64,000 bases of DNA from Sordaria brevicollis. Its lineage: Eukaryota; Ascomycota; Sordariomycetes; Sordariales; Sordariaceae. Every line of letters begins with the position of its first letter. Position 1 is the first letter of the stretch. The position numbers and the translations under genes are program-made. The notes beneath the pieces are model-generated. The model was not told the DNA's origin. It did not search any database and was given only the letters and a program-made list of their open reading frames with translations. Below, piece by piece: positions 26,201 to 39,666 of this stretch. The stretch covers positions 1,674,001-1,738,000 of the forward strand of contig JAUTDP010000006.1 of NCBI GenBank assembly GCA_033439795.1, in the 5' to 3' direction.

Positions 26201-28500
26201 GATAATTATTTTATTAATTTTCTAAGCGTTATTAATTAACCGGAATTTTCTATCCTTTTTCTAAACGAAAAATTAATTATTCCGATAAGAAGTATAATTC
26301 TCTTCCAGAATTTTATATTAAATACGTTCTTTAAGCAAATTATAAACTTTTTTATATAAAGTTTATAAAATAGGAATTACTTTCGTTTACTAAATTAAAT
26401 AGGTAACCGTTTTAATCTTCTATTTTTCTATTACGTTTTTATAAATAAAACTACATTTAAAAAATTCTTAAGCAAGGGCCTTTTCGCGATTGAAAAGTAT
26501 ATAAATAAAAAGTTCGATTTCAACTTCGTTGAATAATTCGTTCTTCTCTAAGATTTATTAAAGTTTTTTAAACGTCAATTAGGAACCTTTAATTAGTTCT
26601 ATAAATCGTAGAATAATATATTTATCCTATTTAAATAGAAAATTGTTTAATTATTTTTAAATTTTATGCCGGATTTCTTCGAGTTTCCGTTTCTTCTAAT
26701 TAAGGTTATTACCGGGTTTAGAACTATCCGAAGGTATATTATCGACTAATTTCATCTTTTAAGCGATTCTTTTATATAAGGTATTAATTTAAATAAATGG
26801 AAAAGAGTTTCGTAATAATATAGAAGAAGATAAATTAGCGAGGGACGGAATATCCTTTATTTTTTTAAATTTCGGGATTTTTTTCCTTTAATCTTTAGCG
26901 TTTTTAATTATTAATCTTCGTAATTCCCGAAAAAAGCTTCTACGGATTTTTTTCCTTATTCGGTCTTATACTATTCTATTTTCCAATTATTATTTTATTA
27001 ATAACTAATTCTCCGGAAGATTATTTATATTCTTCCTCTAATATTTTAAATTAATTTCTCCAATTAATCGAAAGTAATCGGATAATACTTCTTCGTTATA
27101 CCTTTTACTATATAATAAAGTAATAATAGTATCCGCAATTTCCTTTCCCAAAGAAAGGTAATTCTTATTATCCTTATTAATTTTAATACCTTTTATAAAT
27201 CTCTTATTATTTTCTTTAAAATTTATTTTAATAAATTTATAAAGCGATTTATTCGTTAAAATAAATTCTTAGGTATTATTTACAATAATAGGGCAAATAA
27301 TTACAGTAAGGGAATTAAACCCGCTGCCCGAAGGCGTCTATTTACTCCTTAATAGCGAAAAGAATATTAATTCTTATTCCTCCTATAATAAAATAAATAC
27401 GAGCGGTTCCGACGTTAATATAATCTATTATAACGCTAATATTTTTAATAAATAGAAAATTAAATAAAATTTCGTAACGAGGGAGTTAATTCCGAATAAT
27501 TATAAAGTATACCTTCTAACCTTTATTGAATAAAAAAATATCCTCTACTATTTTACCCTCAAATTATACCCTTCTACTATTAAAATTAATATTAATAATC
27601 GTATAATTTATATTATTAAAATTAAATTTATTGATTAAATTAGTAAATATAGTATTAATTTCCGTACTACTATTTAAAAGAGCTATAACCTTTTTACCAC
27701 TTTTAAATTTAATATTGACCATTAACGTAAAAAGGTTTTATATACGCGTAACTTCCTTATTAAGTAATAACTTTTCGCTATAGAATATAGTTTAAAAATC
27801 CTCTTTATAAATTCGAATTAATTCGTCTTTAAATACCGTCTTAAAATCTACGATTTAATAATAAAATTAATACGTTTACGTAGCGAAGATATCGCTAAAC
27901 CTCTTTTTTTAATCCTTATATAATAATTCCTTAAGTATTGTAATAATGGTATTAATTTATAAATTGTACGGATGGAATTAATTAACTTCTAAGTTATTAT
28001 CCTTAATAGTATTACCGTTATATATTAATTAAAAGGCTTCTTTAAAAGCTTTTTAGTAATATTTAAAGTTAATTAATTTTTTAAATAATTAACCGGACTC
28101 GGGAGTAACCGTAACTATATCTTCGAAAGTAATTTGCAATTTAATACCTATAGTCTTACTAATAATTGGGCAATTCTCTTTAATTTAAATAATTTTATAA
28201 TTTATATAATCCTTAAAGTTATTAAAATCCTTAAATTTAAAAACGGATTTATTAATTAGAAGTTTCTAAATTTTAATTGGAAATTCGTCTATAGGTTTTA
28301 GCGATTTAGCAGTAGCGGTAGGAATTAATTCTAATTAAAGAGCTAGTTTAAATATAATTTTAATTACTATTATTCGTACGTCTTTTTAATCCGTTATATC
28401 TTCTATACGAGGGTTGAAATCTAACCTTTTTATAGGTAGTAATTATAACTTTTCTTTTCGATTTATATTAGAAGGGGGTTTACGAAGAATTATTAATCTT
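23300..28500 (-). pseudogene. pol of C: protease, reverse transcriptase, RNase H, integrase
   Basis: On the minus strand, reverse transcriptase runs from about 26300 to 25500 (ENYTSYRNN, then FNDIYIKS, then KKLRAFLGIVNYYR). RNase H follows to about 25080. Integrase appears around 24450-24000, with VLLILTSKYITIFLRKVFL and FIDNNSEFQGEF blocks carrying catalytic-position Asp residues, and YNYRTNRINERQH. The same domain order and many of the same residues occur in B, so the two are sister families. Heavy RIP makes it non-functional. Confidence 0.85.
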
Positions 28501-28899
28501 CCCTGCATTTAAATAAGCGTAATAATAATTTCCCTCTTTATAATTTACTTTAAAATTTAAAATATTAAGAAAGATTTTTAAGTAAAAGGCAGAAAAGACG
28601 TTAAATATAAACCAATTAAGCTATAATTAATTTAGAGAAATAATTTATTAATTAAAATTATATTATTCTAAGGATTAATTCGGCGATAATTTTAAACCTC
28701 TTATTATTTTTATTAATATTCTAACTCTAAGAGATTAAAGTTAGGAGTAAACCTATTAGAATAAATTTCGGTTTCTTATTCCCGGAATTTATTATACTTA
28801 AAGTACTCATTATAGTAAATTATACGGAATTTAAATATATTTCTAAAGCGGTTTATACAAAAAGTAGTAAAAATTATATCGCTCGGAATATACTATATT

Positions 28900-30080
28900 A
28901 ACCTAATATTACTTCCTAAGTAGAATTACTACTTACGGCTTTATTCTTTATTAATTTTAATTTAATAAATCTATCCTTTATCTATATAATAATCCTTATC
29001 TTTATATTAATATTAAATATAACCAAATTATTTATACTAATAATAAGTTATATTTTCCGTTAATTGAATTTATTTAATCGACTATATTATTATAGTATTA
29101 ACCTAAGGAATATAATTACTCCTAAAGAAATTTCGGAAACGATTCTCAAAATTCTCAATTTACTAATTCGCTACCTTAATATAAATAATCTATATATTTT
29201 AAAGGCTCTTAATTAGAGCGTTTATAATAACGGGTTCCTTAATAATTTCCTATTTAACGGTCGTAATCTTCTTTTTATTAGAATCCTTCTTACTATTAAA
29301 AATCTTAGTTTTAGTAGTAATAGTCTTCTCTATTACTTTATTATCTTCATTGCTATCGTTATCGTTAAAGGAATTAGAAAAGTTATTAGAATTAGAATTG
29401 GAATCGCTATCTTCCCTTCGATAATAAGTAATAATCTAATTAGAAAACTTCGTAGAAAAGTCAATCTACGTTATTTTAGAAAATTTATTTTCATCTTTAT
29501 TGAAATAAATAATAAAATTAATACGGTAACGGTGAAGTAATTTCTTATAGAAGCGTTTAATTACCAACCTCTCGATAATTTCCTAATTAATTTGCTTTTA
29601 CCGAATTAATAACTAATAATATTTGAGAATAGTATTATTAACGGCTTTCTTATTATTTTCGATACGCTTATAGTAAAAGTCCTAGAGCTTATTTACATTA
29701 GAATTTATTTACTCCGGGTCGTAAATACGATAAATAATACGGAATTCATTATAAAACCTTACTTACGTAACGGGCTCGTTCTCTTTCTTAATAGAGCGGA
29801 TAATACCCTTAATAATATTTCGGGATTAGGGCTTATATTATTGGTACTATACGTTGATCTTTTCTTCGTTATTACGCTATTTAATAAAATTCGTTCTATC
29901 TTCGAAATTTAGGAAGAATTTAGTAATATTCTTATTTTTAAACTTCTTTTTAGGATTAAAATCCTTCGAGGAATATATAGGGAACGTTATAATCGTTTAA
30001 TTTAAAGCGGGGTTAAAGTTCTATTGCTAATTCTAACTATTACTATCCTTATTTTCGGGATGAATTTAATAGTTAAAAGC
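28900..30080 (-). pseudogene. gag of C
   Basis: Minus-strand translation gives a capsid-like protein (KNITKFFLNFEDRTNF, later YYKRIENNKKAVNN) followed by an Asp/Asn/Ser-rich and Lys-rich tail. RIP stops are scattered. It lies just inside the 5' LTR, as expected. Confidence 0.6.
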
Positions 30081-31086
30081 TTAATTAGAATTTATTATAT
30101 TTAGGAGGGAAGAGGGTAAAGAATATATAGGAGGTATAAGGGGAGATGAATAAAGAAGCGAAGAAATAAATATAAAAAAGGGATTAGTAAATATAATAAG
30201 TAGATTAATTACTAATTAAGAATTATTATAAGTAGAAATTATTAATTTTAGTATTAATATCGACGAATATTTTATTAATTTATTATTAATAAAGGATATA
30301 AAATGGTAAAAAATATTCGGAGGGAACCTCTTATTAAATAGACGCTAATATAAGGTACCGCTATATCTTTATGCGAAATTTAGCCCTTTACCGGTAGAGG
30401 ATAGATTATACTTCAATTAATATCGGATAATACGATATATATTAGACTTAATTGAGTAAATTACTATATATTAGCGTAAGGGGGTTTAAGGCCGTTAAAT
30501 AAATATATTATATCCTAAAAGTTCCGACGACGCGTATTAAAATAAGGTTCTTAGAGCTATTAAATAAATATTTTATATATTCGAAGCCCCGGCGCCGGTT
30601 ATTATTCGCTTATATATACCCTTCTACCGGACTTACGCAAAGTATTAATTTAATACTAAAATCGGGGCGAGGTTTCTAATTTAATAATATTTACTTTAAT
30701 TATCGGCCTCGGAGCCGGGAATTTATTATTAAATCCTCGGCTAATCGGTTATCGTTTACTTAGTATTGAAAGTTATAAATCTTCTAAATTTATAATCTAT
30801 TCCTAATTTAATTTCTAGGGACGTTTTTATAGCGTATAATAATTAATATTAAGAAGGCTATAATTGTATTCACGCTCATCCTATACATTATTTCATTTCT
30901 ATAACGAATTCCGTAGTATATTTAGGATAGTATATTTCTAGTTCTATTTCGATATTTATTTTCTATTATTTTTTTTTTATAACCGACGGATTACTAAAAT
31001 TCCTAGTCTTATCGTTTTAAAGTATTGAGTCCGCTTTAGCTAATTTGGTTAGAAGTTTGAAATTCAATTTCGTCCTTATTACTATT

Positions 31087-31709
31087 TAAAATAGGGAAGA
31101 AAAATAACCCTAAATAACTACTACCACTACAACAATTGGGAAAGGAGCTATATTAAAAACTTCTAATAAGATTAAAAGAATAGAGAGAGGAACAAATTTA
31201 TAAGGGAGAAAAGAATAATCTAATAATAAGAATATCTTTTTCGATTTAACTATATCTTTTCTTTTACCCATTATAGAAATAGGGTTAGGAAATCTTAAAA
31301 ACTTAATTAAAGAGCTAATTTTCACTAAATTGAAGAAGATTTTTATTTCAAAGATTAAATGAAGTCTAATTATTATTCTAGCAAAAGTTGCCTGACCTTC
31401 TTTCTTTGTTTCTAATTACCCTTCTCTCCTTTTATTTCCTTTAGAGCTTTCCTTCTTTCTATATGAAAGTCCGAAATTCATTCTACAGCCTTCTTTCTTA
31501 ATTTACTCAATGTACCACTATTATACTTCCTTCAAATCAGTTTATTATAATGCATCCTTGTCCTATACCTCTTCTCTCAGATTATGACTAGGGAAAATCC
31601 CTGGAAGAATTCCTCCAGAATGAAAAACTACGAAAAATTTTCGAAAAAATACGGAAAAAATCTGCTGTCTAGCCGTGTACCCTTGTACTTGTTTATCCGC
31701 CCCATCTCA
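31087..31709 (-). repeat. 5' LTR of C (right copy)
   Basis: 623 bp. Its right (outer) 330 bases are clearly less mutated than the matching bases of the left copy. The short open frame inside it (31110-31325) is not a gene. Confidence 0.93.
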
Positions 31710-31713
31710 ATAC

Positions 31714-34700
31714 AAAAAGGGATTTTCGAAAAGAATTATACTACCTACCGAAATAATTAGTTTTTAATTATTAAAAAGAATAGCGGCCTATATCTTATTA
31801 ATAACGCTTAACGGATTAATAAAGTAATTTTAAAAAATATTAACTTATTTCTAAGTTATAAAAAATTTAACGAAGCGTTTAAAGGGTATAAAATATTATT
31901 TTTACTTAACCTTTTCTCTAATTACGATTAAATTCCCTTTAATAAAATTAACCGCGACCTTATTACCTTTTTAATACTTTTAGGCCTTTTTAGGATAATT
32001 ATTTTATTTTAAGGAAGTATTAATTCGATTATTCAATTTATAAGGGCGATAATTAGAATATTTTACGATTTAATTCCTAATATTTACTAACCGTACTTTA
32101 ATAATATTTATATTAAGGGGCTTTAAATAATTTATAATAAGGAATAAATCGGTTCGAAGGGGATTAAGAAATATATTTTAGAATATTTTATAAATATCGA
32201 TAAAGTTTTAGTTAATATTAAATTTACCGGAAGTATTATTATAATAATTAAATTATAATAATATTAGAAGGAGGTAATTCTTATTAAGTATTTTTATATA
32301 TTTAATAGAAGGGTTTTAATTAAAGAGAAAGTCCGAAAAATTAACGAATAGATTTATTATAAAAAAATTCTTAAGAAAAAGGGAAGTAGTATTTAAGAGG
32401 TCCGCTCCTTCTTAAGAATTATAGGTTATTACCGGGTATAAATCTATAGGTTTAATATTATTATAATCCTTTTTTATACTTTAATAAAGAAGGGAATTAC
32501 GTTTAAATAAATTAAAAACGAATAATTCGCAATAGAATACCTTTAATACTTAATTATTACAATTCTAATTTTTATAATTTTTATTTATAATAATAAACGT
32601 TATAGAATTATTATTCTAATAATCGATATTTCTCTTAAAGGTTGGGGAGGTATCTTAGAATAAATCGGCCCTAATAGTAAAAAATATCCGTACAAATTTG
32701 AAAACGGAATTTAGTTAGAGGTTAAAAAGCGCTATAATACTATTAAAAGGGAATTTTAAAAGCTTTTTTATACCTTAAAACGCTTATAAAAATATTTCTT
32801 TAAAATATATTTCGTTATTAAAACCGATATTATAATTCTTATATATTAATTTAATAATATTATTAATAATATCTTAAAGGTTTTATTAATATATTAAATT
32901 ATTTGGATTAAATTTTTCGACTTTAAAATTAAATATATTCTTAATTTAAAGAATTTTATAGCGGATAGACTATCCTATAAACCCTCTAAATTTTTTAATT
33001 TATACGAAAAGGAGTATAAAAAGGATATTAATAATTTCGTAAATACGTAAATTTATATTACCCTTACGGAATTACTTAAATTAATTTTGCGTAGTAATTG
33101 GTTACGGTAATTAGAAAAGATTGTAAGGTTCCTTCTAATTATAAAGATTCTTATTTATTTAAAAAGTATAGTTTTAAGGCGCTAATTCTATAATAACGTA
33201 TTAAAATATATAATTTAAAATAACGTTCTTTAATTACAATTTACTAATTTTATTTAATTCCCTAAGCGGATTATTAATATTTAAGAAGAGCAGTAGTTAA
33301 TTATAACCTAATACTATAATAAAGTAAAATATCGAAGACGTAAGGGAATATATTATTATATTATTAAATATTATTATTAGAAGGGTATATATAATAATAT
33401 CGAAGAATTAATCCGCTCTTACCCTTAATATTAATAATTTAATCCTAAACGCTTCGAAGATAATTATTAATAATCTTATCCTAATTTTTACCCTTTTAAT
33501 AAATAGATTTTGGATATTTAATATCTTTTAAAGGCTAATAAGAAAAAGATTCCCCTCTTAGAAGCTAAGGATAATGCGACTAGTTATATTGAAATTACCG
33601 TTTTATTTAATATTAAATTTATTTAAGTAAAGCATTTCTTTAAATTTATTTTTTTAAAATAGGGATATCCTTTAGCGGTTTTAATTAATAATAGTTTTGA
33701 ATTTTAATTAACCGTTATTAAATATTTAATTTAATTGGGGATTTATAGGGAATATATTATACCCTTTAATTTTAGAATTAATAAGAATAATAAATAAAGG
33801 TATATAACGATCGCCGCTTTATTTATAAAGATAATAGATAATAAAGGGCGTAATTAGAAAAAATTCTTACCCTACGTTTTATTTATTAACCGAATAATAA
33901 TCCGGGGTAATTATAATTATATTCCCTTTTAATTGGCTTATAATTATAATCCTATTATTCTTATTAAATTCGATTTACCCTTATAGCGGGTTATTAATTA
34001 GAAAAATAATAATAAATTAATAACGAGGGAGGAGTTAATTTACGCCATTACTCGAATACGCGAAAAATTAGAATATTAATTTAATTAGACCGTTAAAAAA
34101 GTCGTTATAATAAAGGAAATAATTACCGCCTATCGTAATAAGAGGGATAAACGAAAAATACGCTTTATTAATATTTAAATCGAAGTCGGAAATTTTATTT
34201 TAAAGTATAATAACGTTAGGAAGGTAAATATAAATTCTATACGGAAATTAATTTATTATTAGGAGGGTCCTTATTATATATATTAAATCTCCTCTTCGGG
34301 TAATATTTATTATTTAAATATTTTTAATAAAATCCCTTTAAAAAAGCCGGTAAGTATTAGGAATATTAAAAAATTCGTAATTAAAGATAGAATAATATTG
34401 GATATTAAAAATCCGATAAAAGGTTTATAAGAGCCGATCAATCCCGAAGAAGGATTTATTCGGGGTTTAATTAATAACGGAAAAATCGTGGAAGAAATTC
34501 TTAAAAGATTTTTAAAAACGGAAGAACTTTAATTATTATTTATTAAAAGAATTCGAACGAAGACTTTTAATAAAAGAATGCACTAAAATTTTAAGAAATT
34601 TTTAATTAAAGTAGCTATTTTAATAAAAAGGCCTCCGGGGGAATAGGCTTTAATTGAGGATTAATTTAAGGTATAATTAAGTATTATATAAGGGGAGGAG
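31714..34700 (+). pseudogene. pol of B, second part (reverse transcriptase, RNase H, integrase)
   Basis: Immediately after C the frame continues with a KGIFEKNYTTYRNN stretch and then the catalytic reverse transcriptase blocks. These include an IYIKG block near 32110 at the place expected for the active-site region. RNase H follows at about 32600-32960 (RYNTIKREF near 32730). Integrase covers about 33300-34100, with ANKKKIPLLEAKDNATSYIE-type core sequence and a GYPLAVLINNSFEF block, and a basic C-terminal region follows. The same blocks occur in C. The copy is inactive because of numerous stops. Confidence 0.85.
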
Positions 34701-35419
34701 ATCTAGCCCTAATTTAGAAACGATTTTAATTAATTTTAAATTGTAAATAGAGGATTATAACGCTAAAAGGTATATAATAGGGTTAATAACCGCCAATATT
34801 TATAGGACGCTATAAATATTATCTTTTTTCGAATTATTAAAAGTACCCTTAACCGAATAGCGTCCGAACCGATCCGTACCCGACCGATTCCTCAATTATT
34901 AATTATTTTCGATTAGGAATTCTAATTCCTTTTTCTTTTTTTTCTTACGTCTTTTATTTTTCGTATTAAGTCCTTTATCTTTATTTTTAATTATTTATTT
35001 TTATTTACTCATTTTTACTTTTATTTCTTTTAATCGATTAAGGGAAGTCCCTATTAAATTCCGTAATATAAATAGTTTTTAAAATCCGATTTTAATTTTT
35101 AATTTCTTAGGAAATTATTATTTAAGGTTGGAATAAATTAAAATACCTTTAACGCTAAGAGTTTAATACCCTTTTAACCGTTTTATATTATTTTCTAATA
35201 TTTTATTTTAGGGAGATTTTTTTTGGGTAAAAATAGTCGTTCGGAGCTTTAATTATTTTTAAAAGGAAAATTAAATATTAAAGTAAAAGGGAAATATTAA
35301 AGGGAAATTATTTTTTTTTATTACTTACCTATTTTATACTTATTTTATTTATTAAAAATTTTTCGCCGAAAAAGTTTTATACTCTATATAGGAGGTATTA
35401 ATTTATATTTATAACGCTA

Positions 35420-36130
35420 ATTCATTTTTATTACTCTTTTTAAGAAGAACAATAATACCCTCTCCCTCTTTTTTAATAATAATAATAATACTATCTTTTT
35501 TACTTTTATTACCCTTAGAATTATTATTTTTAATAACCCCTTTACTAAGAACCTATTAATTAATTCCTCCCTTAATTTCGATATCCTTAACGTTAATTTC
35601 GAATTTTATTTTCTTACGAATAGGCTTTTCAACCTCGTTAATTTCTCCGCTACCTTTATTATAAAATTTACTTTCTTCATTTAAATTATTATTATCCTTC
35701 GAAAACCGATTTATATTAATAATATTAAAAGTATCTTCGTTATTATATATAATATTAACTTTAATATAATTATTACGAATATTTAAACTTTTTCCTTTAA
35801 TACCTAATTATTCGTACTCAAATTAAATATATTCGGCCTAATTTTTAAAATTATTAAATACACGCCGATTTACTCTTTATTAATAATTCTTAAGTATATT
35901 ATCGATTATTAGAATAGGGCTATTAATATTGCAATTACTAATTAAAATTTTAATAAAAAGCCGTAATATAACGTTTTTATAAAATTTAAATTGAAATTCC
36001 TTTTTAAAATAATTTAAATAGGTATATTAATTTATTTATTTAATATTCTAAGCGTAATTCCTATATATACCTCCTTTAATATCTCCTAATATAGAAATAT
36101 AGCCTACGAAAGGAAATTAAATATTAAGGG
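35420..36130 (-). pseudogene. Antisense ORF of B (C-terminal part), unknown family
   Basis: On the minus strand, converging on pol, a frame reads through blocks such as SPILIIDNILKNYQQ and, further on, RVFNNFKNQAEYIQFEYEQL (Q marks RIP stops). It ends in an Asn/Asp/Lys-rich low-complexity tail. The same pattern (ARSILIDNILLYRQ, then a QQLEYIRQEF block, then an acidic tail) is found in the antisense ORF of C. Conservation of frame, order and position in two separate elements argues that this is a real gene. No function is recognised. The N-terminus probably lies near 36.7 kb. Confidence 0.55.
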
Positions 36131-36767
36131 ACTCCTATTCGTTATCGCGGGTAAAGATCGAAATATACGATTTCTAAATCTATTCGATATAATTAATATA
36201 AAGGAACCGGTTTTTAAAAAAAAGAAATTAATTAGTAAAGGAAGATAGAAAAAGAAAAAGAGTAAATCCGTATAGAGAATTATATATTTAAATAAATAAA
36301 CCGAAGATACACTCTTTCTTAATATATATATAGGCGCTATAATAATTTAAGGGCTAATTTCTTTTCTTTTTAATAAAAACGCGCCGGTATTCTTTAGTAT
36401 CGAAATCGTATTTATTAAAATATTTAAAAATAATATACTAATATTAATTTATTAAATAAAATTCTTTTATTAAATTTTCAATTTATTTAAAAAATTTTAA
36501 TAAAACCTATTCGAAGTAGAGCGAATTAATAAAGGGAAGATAAATAATAGTAAAGATTTTCACCCTAGAAAAGAAGATTTCGGTATTTATATTTATAAAT
36601 ATTCTTTAGAATTAATTATTAGCGAATTTATAGCCTTAATAAATATAAACCTTATTAAAAAATTGCTTCTTTCCGTTAAAATAAGCGTTTATATAATAAG
36701 GATTATTCCGAATAATTAAAAGGAAATTGAAGATAAAATTATAAGGGGCCGGAGCCGAAAAACGTTT

Positions 36768-39555
36768 ACCTACAATAGTAATATATTCGCCGAAATTTAT
36801 ATTAAAAAAAGGTTTCTTCTATTAATTAATAAATACTTTAAAGCGTTAAATCTCTTCTTAAATAGGATTTTTCGTAATATCCTTAAATTTAATTATAGTA
36901 TTTTAATAAAGGAGGCGAATTTATATAATATTATTTAAAGGAAAAGAAGTTTTTTTTGGGACGAAAAGAAGCGGATAAAATAGAAAAGAGTAATATAAAT
37001 TTATTCGTCGGCTAAAAAGGGAAATTTTAATTCCTTCCCTAATTATTTAAATAAATTACTTAAATAACGAAAATAGAATAGTTAATAAAAATAGAACCCG
37101 GACGTAGGAAGGTATTCGGACGAATAAATATTCGGACCTAAAGGTATTTTTTAAATAATATAGTAGTAAAAAAGTATTTATAATACCAATAATAATTTTA
37201 AAATAATATAAATTTATACGAAAAATAGAAAATTCTTACAATAATAAAAAAATATTAACGCATCGTAGGGTAAGAAATTTTTTTTTCCTTTTACTACGAC
37301 CTTTAATACTTTTTTCGTTAAAAAATAAATTTATATTAGCCTTTTATAACCTTTTTTATTAAATATCTTTATATTTCTAATTTCGATAACGTTATAATCC
37401 TTAAGAAAAACCTTTCTTTTCCCTCCTAAAATCTTTACCCTATTAAACATTTATTTTTTACCTTCGCGTAAATCTATTCCTCTATTAAAAATAATTTCGA
37501 ACGAGGAAATTATCTTTACGGAGGAGGAATAAACCCTTTTCGCTAAAAATATAATATACTACTAAATTAAAAAATTATTTGAAGGAATAGGATTTATTAT
37601 CGAATTTTAAAGACGGTAAATTTACAATTAAAAAGATATTAAAATATATATAGAGTAAGTCTACCCCTTTAAAATAATTAAAGAAGAATAGTAAGGTTTT
37701 ACCCCTTATTTAAATTAGCGCTGTCTAATTATTATAAACGGACGTTTAAACGAAGAAAAATTATTACTATACCTATTTATTATAAAGCTTAAAATTAATA
37801 AAATATTATTAAAATTAATTTACAGGGACGTTCTCCTATTTATTAATTAGCCCGCTATTTTTTAATAATTCGACCGCTTTATTTAAGAGTAGACTTATTT
37901 TAGCTTTATAAACCTTTAATATTTTATAAATATTTAAATTTGGGCGGAAAATACTAATATTTACGCAACCCTTATTTATATATTACGTAATTTCGGGGAT
38001 TGTATTTATATCCTTTCCTAAACTTATAAACTCGATAATAATAATATAGAATTTCCCGGACTAAGAGGAAATCTATCCAATTTCTTTAAAATTACTAAAT
38101 AATAATATATTCTAATATAAATTAACGAATATTTTATTCTAATAATTTATAATAATAAAAATAAATAATAATTCTTTTATAATTCGGTACCTATTTTCGA
38201 TAATTATAAACGTACGAAGAAAGTTTATTTTTCCTTAATTTAATAATATATTATTACTTATAGGTTTAATAATTAATTTATTAATTTAAAGAGGCGGTTT
38301 ACTTAGGTTAAAATACCTTTCCTATATTAAATTTACACTTAGTCTTACGGTTTTTGGTATTTAGAAGCTACGCGAATTTTTTTTATTAAAATTTAACGCC
38401 GAAGATATAATATTAGGAGCCTAGAGTTAATTAATTAGGAGGAAGGAAATTATTAGAGACTATAAATTTAGACTAATTTAATATATTTCTTCGAATCCGC
38501 TATAATCTATATATAAATGCGCGCGGTTTACGATATTTTAAATATTTATTACATTTATATATTAACCTACGTCGGAAATTATTTAAAAATCGAAGTAAAT
38601 TTACTCCAACGAATTAAAATATTCTATAACGAGGATAATAAATTAAATCGGCTTTTTCGGTTAAAAATATTTAAATTTTTCGGCGAATATAATATTATAT
38701 TATTATAAAGAGAAAAGGATATTCCGTATTTCTTTTAAAGAAATTAGAACGCTTTTTATAATATCCTTTAATAGGATAACGAAAGTCGTAATTTTTTTAA
38801 AGGGAAGTTTTCGAAACCTTTCCTCGTAGGAAGGAAGTAATTAATCTTTTCCTTTAATTCCTTATTAATATTAAATTCAAATAATTTTTCTTCTTCCTCC
38901 TCCTTTTTAAAAGAAAAAAATTGTAAATAAGGAAAAATTATTATACTTATATTTAATATTAATTTTAAAGATAATAAATTCTTTAAAACCGTTAACGAAG
39001 GGGAATAAATCTCCTCTACGCCTATTATAAAAATTACCCGCGTTTAAAAAAAGAAATTCCTAGCCTAAATTATAATAGCCAATTTTAATATTACTTTTAA
39101 AAGGGAGATTATAATTAATTAACCCTTATAACCGAAAAAGAAAAGGGTAATAAAAAAGTAATAAAACGATTTTATTATTTCGATATAAACTAATAAAGAG
39201 TATTTTTTAATTAATTATTTTATCCTCCCTAAACCCTTTTCGGTTTTTAAAGATTTTCCTTAGGGCCTAAAATTTTATAATAGGAGTAAATTAATAATTG
39301 AAATTAAATTTATTAAAATATTAAGTAATAGAATAATTTAATTAATCCCTTTTAAAAATAAAGTAAATATAAATATTATTTAAGCGGTAATCGATGTAGG
39401 ATATATAGTTAATAAAGCGGGATTAAATATAGAGGAAAAAATTAAACGTAAAGTTTTAAAAAAACGTTTAATTAAAGAGAGAAAGGAAGAGAAGGTTAAT
39501 AAACGCCGGAAATAATTTATACGTAGAGGATTAATTACTTTTTTTTTTATTTTAT
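36768..39555 (+). pseudogene. Ulp1/C48-like cysteine protease ORF of B
   Basis: A single plus-strand frame can be followed for about 930 codons with only RIP-type stops; 38517-38708 is fully open. At 38130 the codon at the catalytic His position reads TAC/TAT (Tyr) in NEYFILIIY. Seventeen codons on, 38181 (AAT) lies in FFYNSV where the family has Asp. At 38328 TAA stands six codons before 38346 (TAC) in SYGFWYLE, where the family has Gln and Cys. In yeast Ulp1 the residues are His514, Asp531, Gln574 and Cys580, the same 17 and 6 spacings. Each change here is the transition RIP would make. The C-terminus is strongly basic. C48 enzymes cleave ubiquitin-like tags or viral polyproteins; the role here is unknown. 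Confidence 0.62.
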
Positions 39556-39666
39556 TTCGGATATCTTTTCTTTAATTTAATTTTTGTATTTTAGGAAAGA
39601 GGATTTTTATTATACGAATATTTTTATTTAGGACGGTATAAAAAATATTCGAAGGGAAGTATAATA

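Larger units (their letters stand above)
18188..31709 (-). mobile_element. Element C: giant Ty3/gypsy LTR retrotransposon, reversed, inside B pol
   Basis: Direct repeats of 623 bp (18188-18810 and 31087-31709) bound 13,522 bp, with ATAC on both outer flanks (18184-18187 and 31710-31713), apparently a 4-bp duplication. Coding order read on the minus strand is gag (about 30.1-28.9 kb), pol (about 28.5-23.3 kb), and then extra sequence down to 18.8 kb. The primer site on the minus strand just inside 31087 (TAGTAATAAGGACG) resembles that of B, and an AAAGGGAAG purine tract abuts 18811. The layout beyond pol matches B: an antisense ORF, then a sense C48-like ORF. Confidence 0.9.

Noticed and set aside
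31110..31325. 71-codon frame in the right LTR of C
   Set aside because: It lies within an LTR and its Val run is a simple-sequence artefact.
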